Source: Plantago elongata
Lineage: Eukaryota; Streptophyta; Magnoliopsida; Lamiales; Plantaginaceae
Direction: 5' to 3'
Assembly (NCBI GenBank): GCA_036897095.1
Contig: JAYMSP010000141.1
Coordinates: 1 to 64,000, forward strand
Length of the DNA: 64,000 nucleotides
The position numbers and the translations under genes are program-made. Below, in pieces: positions 40,504 through 54,130 of the stretch (the first letter of the stretch is position 1; the number at the start of each line of letters is the position of its first letter). Under the pieces are notes generated by a model. It had not been told where the DNA came from. It saw nothing but the letters and a program-made list of their open reading frames with translations, and did no database searches.

Positions 40504-42277
40504 TTGTACTGCTCCCATCAGGCTGAGTGGAGTACTGGTTGGAGCGGAGCTCCTGTGATGGTTCTTCGTTTTCTTCGTGTTCTTTGTATTTTTTTTAAAT
40601 TTCTTCAATTTATTTAATCGGATAATATGATTGATTCGAATTAACATGTTTTAGATGTTTTTGAGGTAAAATAGTAATTATTTAAAATTTTAAGACTATT
40701 TTATGAAATATAATGATTATGGTGTTGTTTATAATATATAAAATTGCATCTTGCCTCTAGTAGAATATGGTATGCATTTAATATTTCAGTTTAGTAGTTA
40801 ATACTATATATAAAGTGAAAGGTCAAGAACAAGCACCAAGAAATGAAATTGGATATAATTTGACGAGACAGGAGAAATAAGTGATGGATAGCACCTACGG
40901 ATGGTTTGGTTTGGTATGCACCAAGTTTTGAACTGGTTCAAACAGCTGCCAGCTAGAGGTGATGTTTCAATTGGCAATTTATTTATAATAAATATGTACA
41001 AATTAATGTGTACTAGTATAAAATCTCATTAGTCTAGAGGGCATCGTAGACATGCGTAGGGTTAAGCCGAGTGGATATTCTACTCCACGTATTACCCCCC
41101 ATCAAATGCCCCCACTCATATTATTCGTCCAAATATCACCATTCAAATTCTAAGGAGTTAGAAAACAACTAACCACGGTTAGTTAGAAAAGAGAGATGTT
41201 GTCATCTTTATTTACAAAGAATAGGACTTTACGAAAAATAAGATCTCAAAACATCAGAGCCAATTTTAATGTTGTTCTTCAATTTTATTGCATGTTTGAT
41301 TTTTTTTATGTTATTAAAAGTAAGCTTACATTTTCTTTCTTTTTTATGTTCATCAATTGGTTTTGCTTCATGTTTGGTCACTTTGCAGTAGGGATCATGG
41401 CTAATTATTTATTGAAATTTATTAATAATGACACAGATGAATTTGTTTCTTTAGAAAAAATTACATCTTTTTTTTATTCAAATAATATATCACACGCCTT
41501 ATACCATGAAGATAAGTTCAATATAAAAGTACTATAACATATTTGTACAGATTGCAAGAATGAGTTTAGGTAAATGGAAATGTGAATAAAAGTGGGAGAT
41601 TCCTTATAGAATGAAGGAAACACTGTAATCATATGCTAACTATGGTCAATACATTTCCAACAATTTAAAATTAAAAAGAATAGGGTATTTTATGAGGCAT
41701 TTTAATGGCGTAGAGGATCCACACCGAAGGTTAAGGGGGACAGAACTATCAATAATACATTTGGGCAATACAACAGTACCACACCGCAGTATTGAGTTAA
41801 AGGGTTTTGAAGTGAGAGTCACTATTCCCGTGCATTTTCAGGCACTTGATACATGATACAGTACTTCGTAGTCCACCAAACAACAAACAGAGGTTTGTTT
41901 GTATTGAAAACCATCAAACACCCAATTCGTACAATTCATCAAACACAACCTTATAGTGCATACGACCCCCAAGTGATATTCAACTTCTTTTTTTTAACCA
42001 TACTGCTCCGAAACTTTCATGAAGTCACAGAGCATGTACAAATTGAGTGTTTGCATAACTAAAAGATGAAGCACTAAAGCCGAATTTCTACAAAACCAAT
42101 TTGACAAGTATAGAAATAACATTAACAGAGTCTAATTTAAATGTGGGCAATGACTTTTACCAAACCAAAAAGGATTGAAAGGTATTTTAAACTGCCTCCC
42201 TATAGCCCATAAATCTCAAAGGTCAAAACAATGAAGCCCTTGAACATACCACTGAGGTTCATCAAGTATTCTTCAAA

Positions 42278-45200
42278 CTAGTCAAATGATATTACCTCTT
42301 CTGTAACATCCAATAACTCCTCCATTTCGACTTCTTTAGCCTCGTATTCCTCTTCCTCATCACTTTCGTCCCCATCACGTAGCTTCTGTCTTTCCAGTTT
42401 TTCTTCTTCTTGCAGAACCTTCCATTCACTGACCCATCTCTCCCATTCATCCTTCAACATCTTCCTCTTCTCACGTTCTTGTTCGCTCAGAAGTAAGGAA
42501 ACATCTTGATCCTCAGCTTCATACTTCTTGCTGTACTTCTTCAGGTTTTTGGCTATCTCTTCTTCCTTCTCAGCGGTCAAGAAAGATTGGGGCCTTGGTC
42601 GCCATAAGAACTACATTTTAAAAATCAGAAAACAGAGCAATTAGAATTAGGAAATATAAGCTCCAACCATTGTGATTGCCAGCTCAGTTAAACCCAAAAC
42701 TTCAAAAGAAATAATGGAACATCGCTTGAAGGGCAGTGGAATATAAAAAATTCCCGGAGCAATGTACTATTAGAGAGTCTCCAACATTAAAGGATGGCCC
42801 TCTTCAACTTTACTCATTATTATCACTGCAGTCTAGGAAGGAACAACTTACTTGGTAGAAATGATCTTTCGGAATTCTATAAAGAAGCTTGCCATGGAAG
42901 GACCACACATTAAATCCATTCTCCATCTCATGAACAGACGTAACAGCTGTGACGACATACCTGTCAAAAAGCAACATTTAGGTCCCAAATCAGGGGGGGG
43001 AAATCAAAATCAAAATCAATTCTGTTTTCACAATTGGTTGAATGTTATAAATTCCTCGGATTCTATTTGTGCTTCCATTTAGGTGAAAATTGAAGCATGA
43101 AACAATTCCAATTTAAAAAATAGAGAAACTCACATTAAGTTATATGATGCATAATAGGTATATATATAACAAAAAGAAACAGAAAATCTTGTACAAGCAA
43201 AAGCAAATTGCAAGCGGATTGCCCTGAGATACAAACATCAAGTGGAATAAGAACCTACATTCCAAATGAATAGATGATAATTGAGCAGTTTACCTTCCAG
43301 TAGGATCCCATTCAACATCAGTTGCCATGAAATGCTCACCAGCAGCCATGGTCTCAAGCTCATCAACATTATAGAACTCCAACTGACCGTTAAAGTTCTT
43401 CAATCCAGCCAGTATAATAAAACGACCAGTCGGCGACCAGAAAAGAGCATTTGCCTGTTTGCCCTTCAATGTTGTGAGTTTCGAGACACGGCCAGCATGG
43501 GTACCACTGCGCATTGTATAGAAGCTCACATCCGGCCTTGGATTATCACCATGGATAACTGCAAACCTATGGCCCTTAGGCTCCCAAGCAAATGCAATAA
43601 TCTTATCGTTCTTATTTTCAAGCTCCAGGACCTCAATTGGAATATCTCGTTCTTTTATTCTGAAAAGCTCAAAGCCTGTGTATGTGCTCTTCTTAGTTTT
43701 TGTGTAGCGGTCAACTTTAACAGCAAGGTAATCCCCATTGCTTTGCCAGTACATTTTGCAATCACTAACACTAAAGAGATTCTTCTGTCTTAGTTCCACT
43801 TTGCTAGGGATTTGCACAAGACTCACCTATTGATGGTAAGTAGAAAAGTATAAGCTCATGCAATACATTGGTCTCCAGATAGTCAAAAAGTAAACTTTAA
43901 ACTGGAATTTATTGAACTTACACGTGCAGGTTGGTTTCCTCCACCCAGTTCAGGAACAAAAAGGGCAAGAATAGGATCAGTAGGTGACCAATTGAAGTCT
44001 ACCACATTCTCAACCTTTAATGATTTCTTGTCAATAAGAGCGAAGGTTTCAGTCTCATAAACTGAAACAGCATTCCTTCCTATTCTGGCAAAGTACTTGT
44101 CATCCTTTCCACCACCCCACCTGAAGGTATAGATATATTAATACATAAAATGTCTTCCAATCTTCATCAAGTGGAACGCTGCCTACTTGTAAGTGACTAA
44201 ACAGTGGGGATAAAAACACAATCAAGACTCACCTGAATACTGGCCACGATACACCCCCGACACCTCCTGTCCCTCCTATCGCAAACTCATCCGCACTACC
44301 CTTGAAATCTCTCATAACTTTTCCAGTTCTCACGTCAAATATATTTATGACAACCCTCTGTGGAGGGAAACGTAACAATTAAAATATGAATCACAACAAC
44401 ATACAGAGACTTTCTAAGCTGAGAACAAGAATATTACATGGGTATCTCGAGGATTGCTGGGCTCATGGCTGCTGTAAGTAACCAGGAATTTCTCACCAGG
44501 AGAAAAATCAATCAATTTAACCTGCCATGTGCATACACAATTCAAGCTAATACTACCAAGAAAAGTTGCAATCATTATTCATTGAACACAAAAGCTAAGC
44601 AAGATACCATTGGATGGGCATAACGCATCAGGCGGTTGAAAGTAGTTGCACCACCCCAAACTGCAGCACCCTGCCTGTGTACTGTGGCCAGGTAAGTGCC
44701 CAGTGGAGACCATTGGACATAACTTTCTGTCCAGTGCTGCACAAAGTGGGGACACAATATATCAGATCCAACACCATAGTCCAAGTATAAGTTCAAGAGA
44801 AGTATGATAGCAGAATCAATATAAATGACAGGAATTGCAGCTCTCACGAGTCAAGGAAAACATAAAACGAGACATAATTAAGTGCATGCATTTTCTCAGA
44901 TAGCTAACTATCAAAGAAAGAAGGAAGGTAAGCTCACTTGGCGTTTGTATACAAGTTCAGGCTTTGCCTGCCTTGCATCATTCCACAACACCTCAGTGTC
45001 CTGGAAATGACGTATGACAAACTGATCTCTGGCTTTCTCATCAGTTAGCCATTTATGCAAGTTTTCCTGAACAGAAATAAAAAGTGAATATAAGAACGTA
45101 ACATTATTCCAAAAAATAAGGGCTCCGTTATCAAGCCAACTTATCTCTGGGTGATAAATTTGTGTGTGTGGGCGGGCAGGGGTTGGATAGGTAAGGGAGA

Positions 45201-46303
45201 GAAGAACAAACCCCTGGAGCGTAAGGCTTCGTTTCTGGAGGTGCCCATTCCTCTGGGACTTTCATGAACTTCTCGATGTCGTCAAATAAGTTCACAGCAA
45301 ATATGTGTGATCTATCCAATCTGTATCCATGGGTCTTCTCCCTAGCTAATTCAGCTTCCTGTAAAATCAAGTAGGATCCAAATCACTAACCACACGATAA
45401 AAAATCCCATCATATTAGACAAGTCTTCAAATTAGCATAGCTTTCCGTTTTCAATATATGGCAGTTTATCCTTAAGCCTATAACTTCTTATCCAAAATGA
45501 ACAGATCGCCTAATAATACTGAAGATGGCACGTCTGGAGAACAATGAAGATGCACTCTGTATATTCAATCTATTCACAGCTATATAAAAAGTACTAATAT
45601 AAATGAACACTGCATTTGACTAGTTAAGATTGTAGAATTAACACTATCACCATTTAAAGTAAACAAGTACTATTACTCTCTCTCTCAATAAGCTGATAAG
45701 CGTCTAACAACCACACTTCCACCATTGCATAAGAAACAGGCAGAAATTACATTATTAATTGCTAATAGGTACCTGAGGAGTGTTATACTCAATGAAACAG
45801 TATCCCAACGTCTTCTGCGATTCAGGATCAACAGGCATCCACAGCCCATCCTCCTTAATAACTCCAATCTGACCATAAATTTTCCTAACAACACCTTCCA
45901 ACTTCTCAAACTTCTCCTTCGGCACAACTGGCAAATTATCCACCACAATTATATTCCCAAACCCTTCCTCAAAATCCAACGCGTCTCCCTCTCTCAAATC
46001 CTCATCATCACTACACCACACACATACAATCAGCTACTTGAACATTCCAAAACCACATTAACATCAAACAAACAATAATCTCTCAAATCCTCATTACGGC
46101 ATACAATCAGCTACTTCAACAGTCTAAAACAGCGTAAAATATCAAATGAGGCACATCGATTAATTAACATTTTAGCGTTACCTGAAGATTCCCATGTCTT
46201 CACCGGGAGGCAAGCGAACGGAATCGAGATCGAGAGAGGAAAGGTCGATGTTGAGATGCTCGGCGCTTGCTCGAACATCTTCCATCGACATCACTTCCGC
46301 CAT
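42278..46303 (-). CDS. eIF3b: Translation initiation factor eIF3 subunit b
   Basis: Scaffold subunit of the eIF3 complex on the 40S ribosome in the cytosol. Exons: 46182-46303, 45773-46010, 45212-45358, 44938-45066, 44608-44736, 44438-44521, 44233-44357, 43922-44120, 43294-43826, 42852-42960 and 42278-42610. They total 2148 nt or 715 residues, the normal plant length. The N-terminal RRM (about residues 60-145) shows NIIVVDNLPVV and TLGYCFIEYNTPQ. The middle is the WD-type beta-propeller (for example NWSPTDPILALFVPE, IIAFAWEPKGHRFAVIHGD, NALFWSPTGRFIILAG, MATDVEWDPTGRYVVTA). The C-terminus is the helical, charged tail (KWLTD-type and FLWRPRPQSF regions, then DESDEEEEYEAKEVEME) that binds other eIF3 subunits. 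All junctions are in phase. Divergent from the BPG2-like gene, 1.45 kb apart. No defect seen. Confidence 0.96.
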
Positions 46304-47751
46304 GGATGAGCTTGTCTAATTGAGTGTGTGTTGATTATCGGTGCACGTGTATGTATCTGTATGCCGGTGTGTTTGACAGAGCCAGCTCGAAAACGATGAG
46401 GAGGATAAAGCTTGCTCTCAGATTCGCGACGAGGATTGGAGTGGGAGAAGAAATGTTTCTAGGGTTTCTTCTAATTTCACTGTGAAAATGACAACGGGCT
46501 GTATTAATTGGGCCGTATTTGTTTGTTTTCGGTTCTTAGGATTTGGGTTTTATTACATGTGTATTCGTTAAGGCCCAGCAACATATTATTTACACCTTGG
46601 TCTAGTAGTAAGCATTTTGGACTCCAGCCTGCAAACGAACTGAGCTAAACGTTGCTCGTTAAATAATTTTTGGCTGAAGTCCAAGTTGCATGACTTTAGT
46701 CCGGCTCGAAAATGTAACCGAGTTGTAATCTAAGCTCGAGCTCAAACGAGTGAGTACTTTTCGACTCGGGCACGAACAGCTCAAAATAAACTTGGCTCAT
46801 TTGCAGTTCTATATAACACTTATAAGAACTCTTAGTCAATTAATGAGTTGATTTCACATGGAATTATTTACTAGTATATTTATCCGAAAACAAGTTAGGT
46901 GATTTGATTTTATATCCTATTTTTCAATAAGACTTTTTACAACTTATATAATCACCTAACTTATAACCAGAGTATCAATCATCACTATTATTGATCGAAA
47001 CATCTAGTATGATGTTAATAAATGTAAGTTTGTTACAAGAAAAAGGCACCGATAATAACAACATTCACGTTGATATGTAAATCTTTATGTAGATCAGTAG
47101 ATGATCGAATTAAGTTTGAAGCTTTAACGAATATAATACAACACAAAATAGGGATGGGCTCAGTTGCACAATAAAACTATACGGCATTGATTGGTTAGGT
47201 TTTTTTGTTTTTTTTTGGCTACATTTAATATTTGACCGAGTTTGTTTTGCTAATTGGTAAAAAAATAAAGATAGCAATTGTTGATTTTTCGGGGCCGTCT
47301 AATTTGTTCCTGTAATTGAATTTGCTGGAAATCCAGCAAAATGAAATATCTGTGGGAGGAGACATTTGAAAACAACATTGTGATTCTCATTTGTAAATCT
47401 CAAATGCAGGATATTGTTTTACCAATCACTACAAATATTAAGAAAACATCAAACATTATTCAACGGATTAATTTTTCACAACTTAACCCATTAACTGCAT
47501 TTATAAATGCAAAGTAACCAATCACTACCTATACGGTGGCGAAGAAGGTCAGACGGTGCGAGTACGGCATCTTGATGGCTAGTACCGAACTGATTAATTA
47601 TGTTTAGTTCTGGGAGAGGCTTGAAGATAGAAGATCTCTGAGGACAAAATTGCAATTACCATTTCTTCAATCCTCTATCCATCTTTGTCCAGTGTACTGT
47701 TTCTACTTCCAAGTTCCAGCTCCCTTCAAGATTTAAGAAGGAAACATAGAA
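46304..47751. other. Intergenic region between divergent eIF3b and BPG2-like genes
   Basis: Both promoters lie here. A degenerate stretch at about 46600-46810 with repeated CTCGAGCTCAAACGAG-like phrases resembles 30180-30440. A short inverted repeat TTTGCTGGA/TCCAGCAAA lies near 47320. No gene seen. Confidence 0.55.
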
Positions 47752-50392
47752 ATGGCGGTCATGCCGTCAGCCATTTCCCCATCTTCAATCGCCACTAAGC
47801 TATCTTTCAGAGCTACAGAAGCAAACCATTTATCAAGGTTTCAAGTTTTCCCCGGTAAGCATCTTTATCTGAACTTTTTCCATTTACTACAGCTTATAGA
47901 ATTATGTAGTATGTAGCTGAATTTTTATTCCGAATCAGGTCCAGATAATGGAAGGAAAAAGGGATTTCGTAGTAAGAAAGTTATATGTTCAATAAAAGGT
48001 GTTGAAAAAGCTGACAATTTGAGTAGAAATTCGAGAAAAAGTGATAAAGGTCCGATTTTGAGTGAAGGCAGGGATGAGGATGAGTACTACGGGCCTATTT
48101 GCCCTGGTTGTGGAGTGTTCATGCAAGATAATGACCCTAATCGTCCTGGGTTTTATCAAGAAAAGAAATTGCAAGTGGGGAAATCAATAGATACTGCAGA
48201 GGATTTGTTGGATGAGGATTTGGATGATGGTGAGGATGATGATGAGGAGTTTGAAGGTGAAGATGAGGGAGAGTTGGATGAGAGTGATGAGGATGAGGAG
48301 GGGATTGATTGGGATTCTGATGAATGGGAGTCGTATTTGGATCTCGAGAAAGATGATGAGAAATTGAAAGAGTTGGATGGGTTTACTCCGGCTGGTGTTG
48401 GATATGGGAACATTACAGAGGAGGTAGTAGAGAAGGAGAAACGAAAGAGGGTTTCGAAGTCGGAGAGGAAGCAGATGGTGAGAGAGGCTCGGCAAGAGAA
48501 GGAGGAGGTGACGGTTTGTGCAAGATGTCACTCGCTTCGGAATTATGGACAGGTTAAGAATCAAGTGGCTGAGAATTTGATACCTGATTTTGACTTTGAT
48601 AGGTTGATTAGTACAAGGTTGATGAAGAATACTGGGAAGGCGGATGCTACAGTGGTGGTTATGGTGGTTGATTGTGTTGATTTTGATGGTTCATTTCCTA
48701 AACGTGCGTCGCAGTCCCTGTTCAAGGCACTGGAACAAGGGCAAGTTGGTCAGAAAATGAGCAAGAAGTTGCCGAAGCTTGTTCTTGTTGCTACGAAGGT
48801 TGATCTTCTGCCCTCACAGATTTCGCCTGCTAGGTTAGATAAATGGGTTAGGCATCGTGCTAGGGCAAATGGGGCGCCTAAGCTAAGTGCAGTTTATATT
48901 GTGAGCTCTAAGAAAGATTTGGGTGTCAGGAATTTGTTGGCATTTATCAAGGATTTGGCTGGTCCTAGGGGGAATGTTTGGGTTATTGGAGCTCAGAATG
49001 CTGGGAAGTCAACATTGATAAATGCATTTTCTAAAAAACAAGGGGTAAAGGTCTCGAAACTAACAGAAGCAGCTATTCCTGGGACTACACTTGGAATACT
49101 GAGAATTGGAGGGATTCTACCTGCTAAGGCTAAGATGTATGACACTCCAGGGCTTTTGCACCCGTATTTGATGTCGATGAGATTGAATAGAGATGAGCAG
49201 AAAATGATTGAGATAAGGAAAGAGCTTCAACCTCGGTCTTTTAGGATAAAGGCAAGTACTTCTATGTCTCATCTTAAATTTGCTGCATCTTATGTTTCTT
49301 GCTTCGAAGTTATTTATAGTAAGTTTTGATGTGCTGTTGTTACCATCTGTCTTTTATTTCGCACATAATTTTTACGATAGGAAAGAGCTTTTGTTGGCAT
49401 ATGATGTGGAGATTTTGCTCGTGAAGCAGGGCTGAGAATTTGAAATTGAGAAAGATGAGTATTGCTTAGAAATATTTGAACAGTTCGTCACTGATAAGCA
49501 TTTTATTCTTTATAATCATGTTTGATCAGAAATTGTTCATGGTAGTCGCACAGTGGAGATGTTGTTATTTCACTTTCATAGCTATCGTAATTGCCAAATC
49601 CATTGCTTATAGCCTTCTTAAGATTCCTTATCTAATAGGTCGTGTGTGTGTGTGTAATGACTTGCAGGCTGGTCAAACTATACATGTTGGTGGTCTAGTT
49701 AGGCTGGATCTGAATCGGGCTTCCGTAGAGACAATCTATGTCACTATTTGGGCATCACCAAGTGTTTCTCTACATTTGGGGAAGATGGAGAATGCTGACG
49801 AAACCAGGAGCAAGCATGCTGGAATTAGGTTGCAGGTAATGCCTCATACACTCGAGAGAGAAAATATGTTACTCGTATGTGGGGGTTCATTTCATCTCAT
49901 CTATACCTTTCTTCTCCTGTCTAAACTTATAGAATTGTGGAACAAAAGGCACGAGCAATATGGATGTATTACATAGAAGTATTGTTGCTTTGATTCAGTG
50001 AGATCATGATTAATCTGTTGTTACTTATGTCCTTGGTTTATCTATTTCAGCCACCTGTTGGTGTTGAGAGAGTTTCTGAATTGGGTGAGTGGGAAAAAAA
50101 AGACGTGAAGGCAACAGGAGTAAGCTGGGATGTGAACAGTCTGGATGTTGCAGTTGCTGGGCTAGGGTGGCTCTCTTTGGGTTTAAAAGGCGAGGCAGAC
50201 TTAACTTTGTGGACATATGATGGAATCCAAGTTACATTGCGTGAACCTTTAGTACTTGATCGTGCACCATTCCTTGAGCGGCCTGGATTTTGGCTACCAA
50301 AGGCTATATCTGAAGCTATTGGGAAGCAAAGCAAATTCGAAGCACAATCAAGGAAAAAGAGTGATGATGTGCTTTCTGAAATTTCTATTTGA
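47752..50392 (+). CDS. BPG2: BPG2-like circularly permuted GTPase, chloroplast
   Basis: Chloroplast GTPase related to YqeH/RbgA proteins, involved in chloroplast rRNA processing; in Arabidopsis it is named after brassinazole-insensitive pale green 2. Exons: 47752-47854, 47939-49251, 49668-49835 and 50051-50392, 641 residues. The Ser/Ala-rich N-terminus (MAVMPSAISPSSIATKLSFR) is a likely transit peptide. Then come a zinc-finger-like CPGCGVFMQDNDPNRPGFY, a long Asp/Glu-rich stretch, a second CXXC (VCARCHSLRNYGQ), and the GTPase motifs in permuted order: VVDCVDFDGS, G4 VATKVDLL, G5 SSKKDLG, then G1 GAQNAGKST and G3 DTPG. The second intron starts with GC (AAG|GCAAGT, 49252) and ends with CAG (49667), a GC-AG intron; the other introns are GT-AG. 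Using it keeps the family sequence (RIKAGQTIHVGGLVRLDL). Confidence 0.92.
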
Positions 50393-50943
50393 GAACCCAC
50401 CTCGCTAAAAAAGAAGAAGAGGTACCTGCATGACAAGAAGAACGGTGCAGCAACAGGGAATCAGAATCCTCTTCCTACACTTGATAGGGCATTTGGCATC
50501 AAGTTCAAGTCTCAGCCAGCTTGTTCTTCATATGTCATATGTTAATGTTCTGTCAAAGCCTGTTGTCATTTTTACATGTAAAACAAGCAAGTACTCATAT
50601 GGAAAACAGGGTACCTGTTTTTCCGTTGAGAAATTTTGTTAGCTCGAGTTAGAACTAGTATAGTGCTAGTACTATTTTAAACATGTTGAATAGAATTGTG
50701 AAAACCATACGCCATAACGAATTATTCAAGGAGCTGAATTATTTTTAGCATGTTTTGTAATGTTCTCTATAATCGCAGCTCAGGTATCTATGACATTATA
50801 TTGTATCACGCAAGTGCACTTAGATAACACAGTTACATGACAAGAGTGCAAAATTCCTATTAATAGTGTCTTGAACTCTTAATGTACGATCATTTACAAT
50901 TCAGACCATACATATTGATCAATAACTCTTACTCTGCTCATCG
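50393..50943. other. Convergent 3' flanks of BPG2-like and ADP-glucose phosphorylase genes
   Basis: Holds 3'UTR sequence of two genes pointing toward each other. No gene seen. Confidence 0.6.
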
Positions 50944-52862
50944 TTAATTCGGTACCTTTACTTCCCTCAAAACTTTGGCCGCCTCCTCTGGGATGACAGG
51001 ATTTATGTAACACCCCGTCCCTAACTCGAATCCTCCCACAACTGTCAATTGGGGAACCAGCTGTATAAACCAGTGAGTGAATGGTAAATGTGAGGACTCG
51101 GCCTGAAGAGGAGCACTGTGGATCATAAAGTTATAAGGCAGGTTGTTGAGTTGCAAAGACATCTTCGAGAGTGTAAGTTTCAAAAATCCGCCAAGATCCA
51201 GAACCTATGGAAATTCAATGAAGGAAACAAGAGATTATTAATGTGAATGGGCTATAAATAAACAGAGAATAACAAGTTCTCATGGGATAAATACACAAGT
51301 GCTCAGACAAGACAAGTTTCATTAGCTTAAAGTTGGAAACTCCAATCTTGTCTTGAGAGTTGAACCTTGTCTGTCTACAAAGCCTATGGAATCAAGGTCA
51401 CATACTGTTGCCACTGATATACCTAGTCAAGGGCAATTTGAGTTGCAACTGGCATAATTCCATTTCGCTACAATATAAAGGCATTTAATAGCAGGAGAAA
51501 AACTCATGATGTTTAAAATGTTACTTACCTTCTCATCATCTAGCTCATGAAAATGAGAAGAATGAACACGTGGAACAATCCATATCTCAAAAGGAAATGT
51601 CGCAGCATAGGGCACAACCGACACAAAATGGCTCGACTCATCAATTAACAAATCATCCTGCCTACATTCACAAAGGGCACATTTTCCTGTCTGTTCAAAG
51701 AACTCCTTCATACTCTGAGTTCTCGCTGAGGCCGTTGAAGGAACAATCGGAAGTGCCAGTATCTGGCTATGTGAATGGCTCATAGATGCTCCAGCTGACG
51801 CACCATGATTTTTGAAAACCTATAATATACACTCAAAATTCATTCTCCCGTCAAATTGACGACCAAAAAAAATAAAAAAATTCTTAACCCTTCCACCACA
51901 AATCGTGAAATATTCAGTTCTTAAATCCAAAATACAATCCATTGCTACAACTACTACTGCTAAATGCAGATGAAATTCAGTGACAATGAGACGATGTCAT
52001 CAGAAATGATTACTTCAGTTCTTAAAACCGGAATTCATCTTATTGCTACAACTACTGAATGTAGATGGGAGCTCAGAGAAAATGCCAAACCTTATTTGCA
52101 GAATTGCAGTTCTTAAAATCGAAATTCAATCTATTGATAGTTTGATACAACTAACACTAGTACTAATTAAATGTAGATGAAATCCAGTGACAATGTAACC
52201 AGAATCATAGAATCAAAACTCAAGCATTGCTACAACTATAACCCAAACTAAATGCAATGTCACCAGAAAGGATTATTCCATTTCCTAAATTCGGATATGA
52301 AAATCAGTAACAATGCATCAGAAACAAGGATTTCAGTTCCTAAAATCAAAATTATTAAAATCGACCAAAAATGCCATTCTCAGAAATGATTTAAACTAAC
52401 CTGAACATACTGAATAGCCGGAAAATCTCGAAGCTGATTAATCCTCTTCTTATACGCAAGCAAAACATCACCAATCTGAACCGGAGTAAGATCGGCCAAA
52501 TGAACCGGGTGATCCGGCGACTCAATTACAACATCATGAAACCCGAATCCGGGAACCACCGCCGGTCCGCCACCGTATTCAACGGTAGTCGAATCCAGCT
52601 CACGGCTGAGAGCGGGGTAGAGGTTCTGGATGACTCGGATTCGCCAATCGGAAGTGGAATTGGGCGGGAACCGGAAAATTTCTGGCGCGCATTCGTGCTC
52701 GTGACCAGAGCAGAAAGGGCATTCCGTCTGGGATTTGGAATTCGGGTTCGGGTCGGTTTTGGACTTGAAATCCGACGGACGGCGAGCTCTAGCTGGAGAG
52801 AAGATGACCCATCGGTTGTGGATTGCGTCTTTCCGGATCTCGGGGCCCCGGTTTGTCGCCAT
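50944..52862 (-). CDS. ADP-glucose phosphorylase (GalT-like, HIT superfamily)
   Basis: Enzyme of the galactose-1-phosphate uridylyltransferase fold that in Arabidopsis exchanges phosphate or nucleotide on ADP-glucose. Exons: 52401-52862, 51529-51819 and 50944-51204, giving 337 residues with all junctions GT-AG and in phase. Visible features: N-terminal RKDAIHNRWVIFSPARARRP, zinc ligands CPFCSGHEHEC, the active-site loop NHGASAGASMSHSHSQILAL (HSHSQ holds the nucleophilic histidine in place of the HPHPQ of true GalT), a second CALC pair and a PFEIWIVPRVHSSHF motif. HSHSQ in place of HPHPQ supports adenylyl- rather than uridylyl-transfer, which is family knowledge rather than something shown here. 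The start at 52862 gives MATNRGPEIRKD. The upstream neighbour is unrelated. Confidence 0.88.
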
Positions 52863-53445
52863 TGGATTGACTGGTGAAGCTTCACTGGTGCCAATTGGCG
52901 TACAGCGTAGTATGTATCAATTTTTGAAGATTATTTGCATCTAGCTACTTTAACTAGAAGGATTCATCATTTTGGTCCAAACTCACTCCTGTTCTCTTTT
53001 CTCTCTTAGTAAGGATCGGTTATCATTAATTGAAATTTTCTGAACTCAACTGAATTTAACTGAACTGAAGTAAAATTTAAATTACAACTAAACTAAAGTG
53101 AACTGAATTTAACCGAACTGAAGTGATTTTAAGTTGAAGAGAAGATAGTCTAACCCACCGATAACTTATCTATATACGGACGTATGCTAATCATTGATCT
53201 TTTCTTAATAACATAGGTCATTTATCCAGAAACGTATCACTAGAGACGGTCTCTATTGAAATGTAAATTGAACCCAAAATCTTCTACGCCAGTGAACAAA
53301 CTATCAATCATTTGACTTTTGGCCCTCTGTGGACTAAAACTCTCGATTTATCAAGATGAACTATCCAAGTAGTTAGGGCATGGCTACTAATATTACTGTC
53401 TCACTGTACTAATGATAGTACCACAATCTAAACTATTGGATCAAT

Positions 53446-53840
53446 TCAAGATTCAATCTCAACTTTTATTTTTTATCAATGTAACATGGTGTCGCACCGT
53501 CAGATAATAACGTCGCACTACATCGCATAATAATTAAAAATAATATATAATCAATTATTTACATACCCCTTATCTTTGAAACTTAACAAATTATACCCAA
53601 TATTCAAAATCAACCCCACGTGAACTAAAAATACACAAAACACCCATTTGTTTCAATCTCAACCTTTATTTTGTATCAATGCGACATGGTGTCGCACTAT
53701 GTCGCATAATAACTAAAAATAATATATGATCAATTATTTGCATACCCCTTATCCTTGAAAACTAACAAAATATATCCAATATGCAAAATCAACCCCACGT
53801 GAACTAAAAATACACAAAATACCCATTTGTTATTTTTTCA
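53446..53840 (+). repeat. Two direct repeats of about 200 bp
   Basis: Both units run from TTCAATCTCAACYTTTATTT through ACATGGTGTCGCAC and CATACCCCTTATC to CCCACGTGAACTAAAAATAC. They lie in the left half of the TIR element and differ by scattered changes and one short insertion. Confidence 0.85.
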
Positions 53841-53869
53841 AAAAAAATTAATTAAAAAATTAATAATGA

Positions 53870-54130
53870 CCGGAGCTCCGGTGAAGTGGTGGAGCTCCGG
53901 CCATAATTGATCGGAAAGAGCTTCCATGGCGAAAGAGCTATATAGCTTCTGCCATGGAAGCTCTTGCCGGAGCTTTCGGATCTGAAAGCTCCGGCAAGCT
54001 TTTTCTATGGCGGAAGAAGCTACTGTCCACTAAGGAAGAGCTTCTTCCATGGTGGACAACTTCTTCCATGGCGGAAGCCTGAGCTTTCAGATCTGGAAGC
54101 TCAGGAGAGATGTTCCGTCATGGAAGAGCT
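53870..54130. repeat. Hairpin array with CCATGG modules (array 1)
   Basis: Includes the palindrome CCGGAGCTCCGG, a long exact hairpin with arms CTTGCCGGAGCTTTC (53963-53977) and its complement (53984-53998), and a hairpin with CCTGAGCTT arms (54079-54087 / 54098-54106). The phrases CTTCCATGG, CCATGGAAG and ATGGCGGAAG recur in both orientations. GC-rich relative to the AT-rich element around it. Confidence 0.75.

Larger units (their letters stand above)
35158..42277. other. 7-kb gene-poor region with MITEs
   Basis: After the CER1 promoter this is AT-rich DNA with an AT microsatellite (35752-35784), a GC-richer unassigned stretch (36492-36740), a degraded Stowaway-like element (about 37018-37290), a second Harbinger-like MITE (37782-38200), a perfect palindrome (39675-39768), a hairpin array (40357-40503) and, from about 41700, likely downstream sequence of eIF3b. 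No gene with a recognisable product. Confidence 0.6.

Noticed and set aside
43281-43793. Plus-strand open frame of 170 codons
   Set aside because: Lies opposite the large eIF3b exon; the minus strand has the conserved protein.
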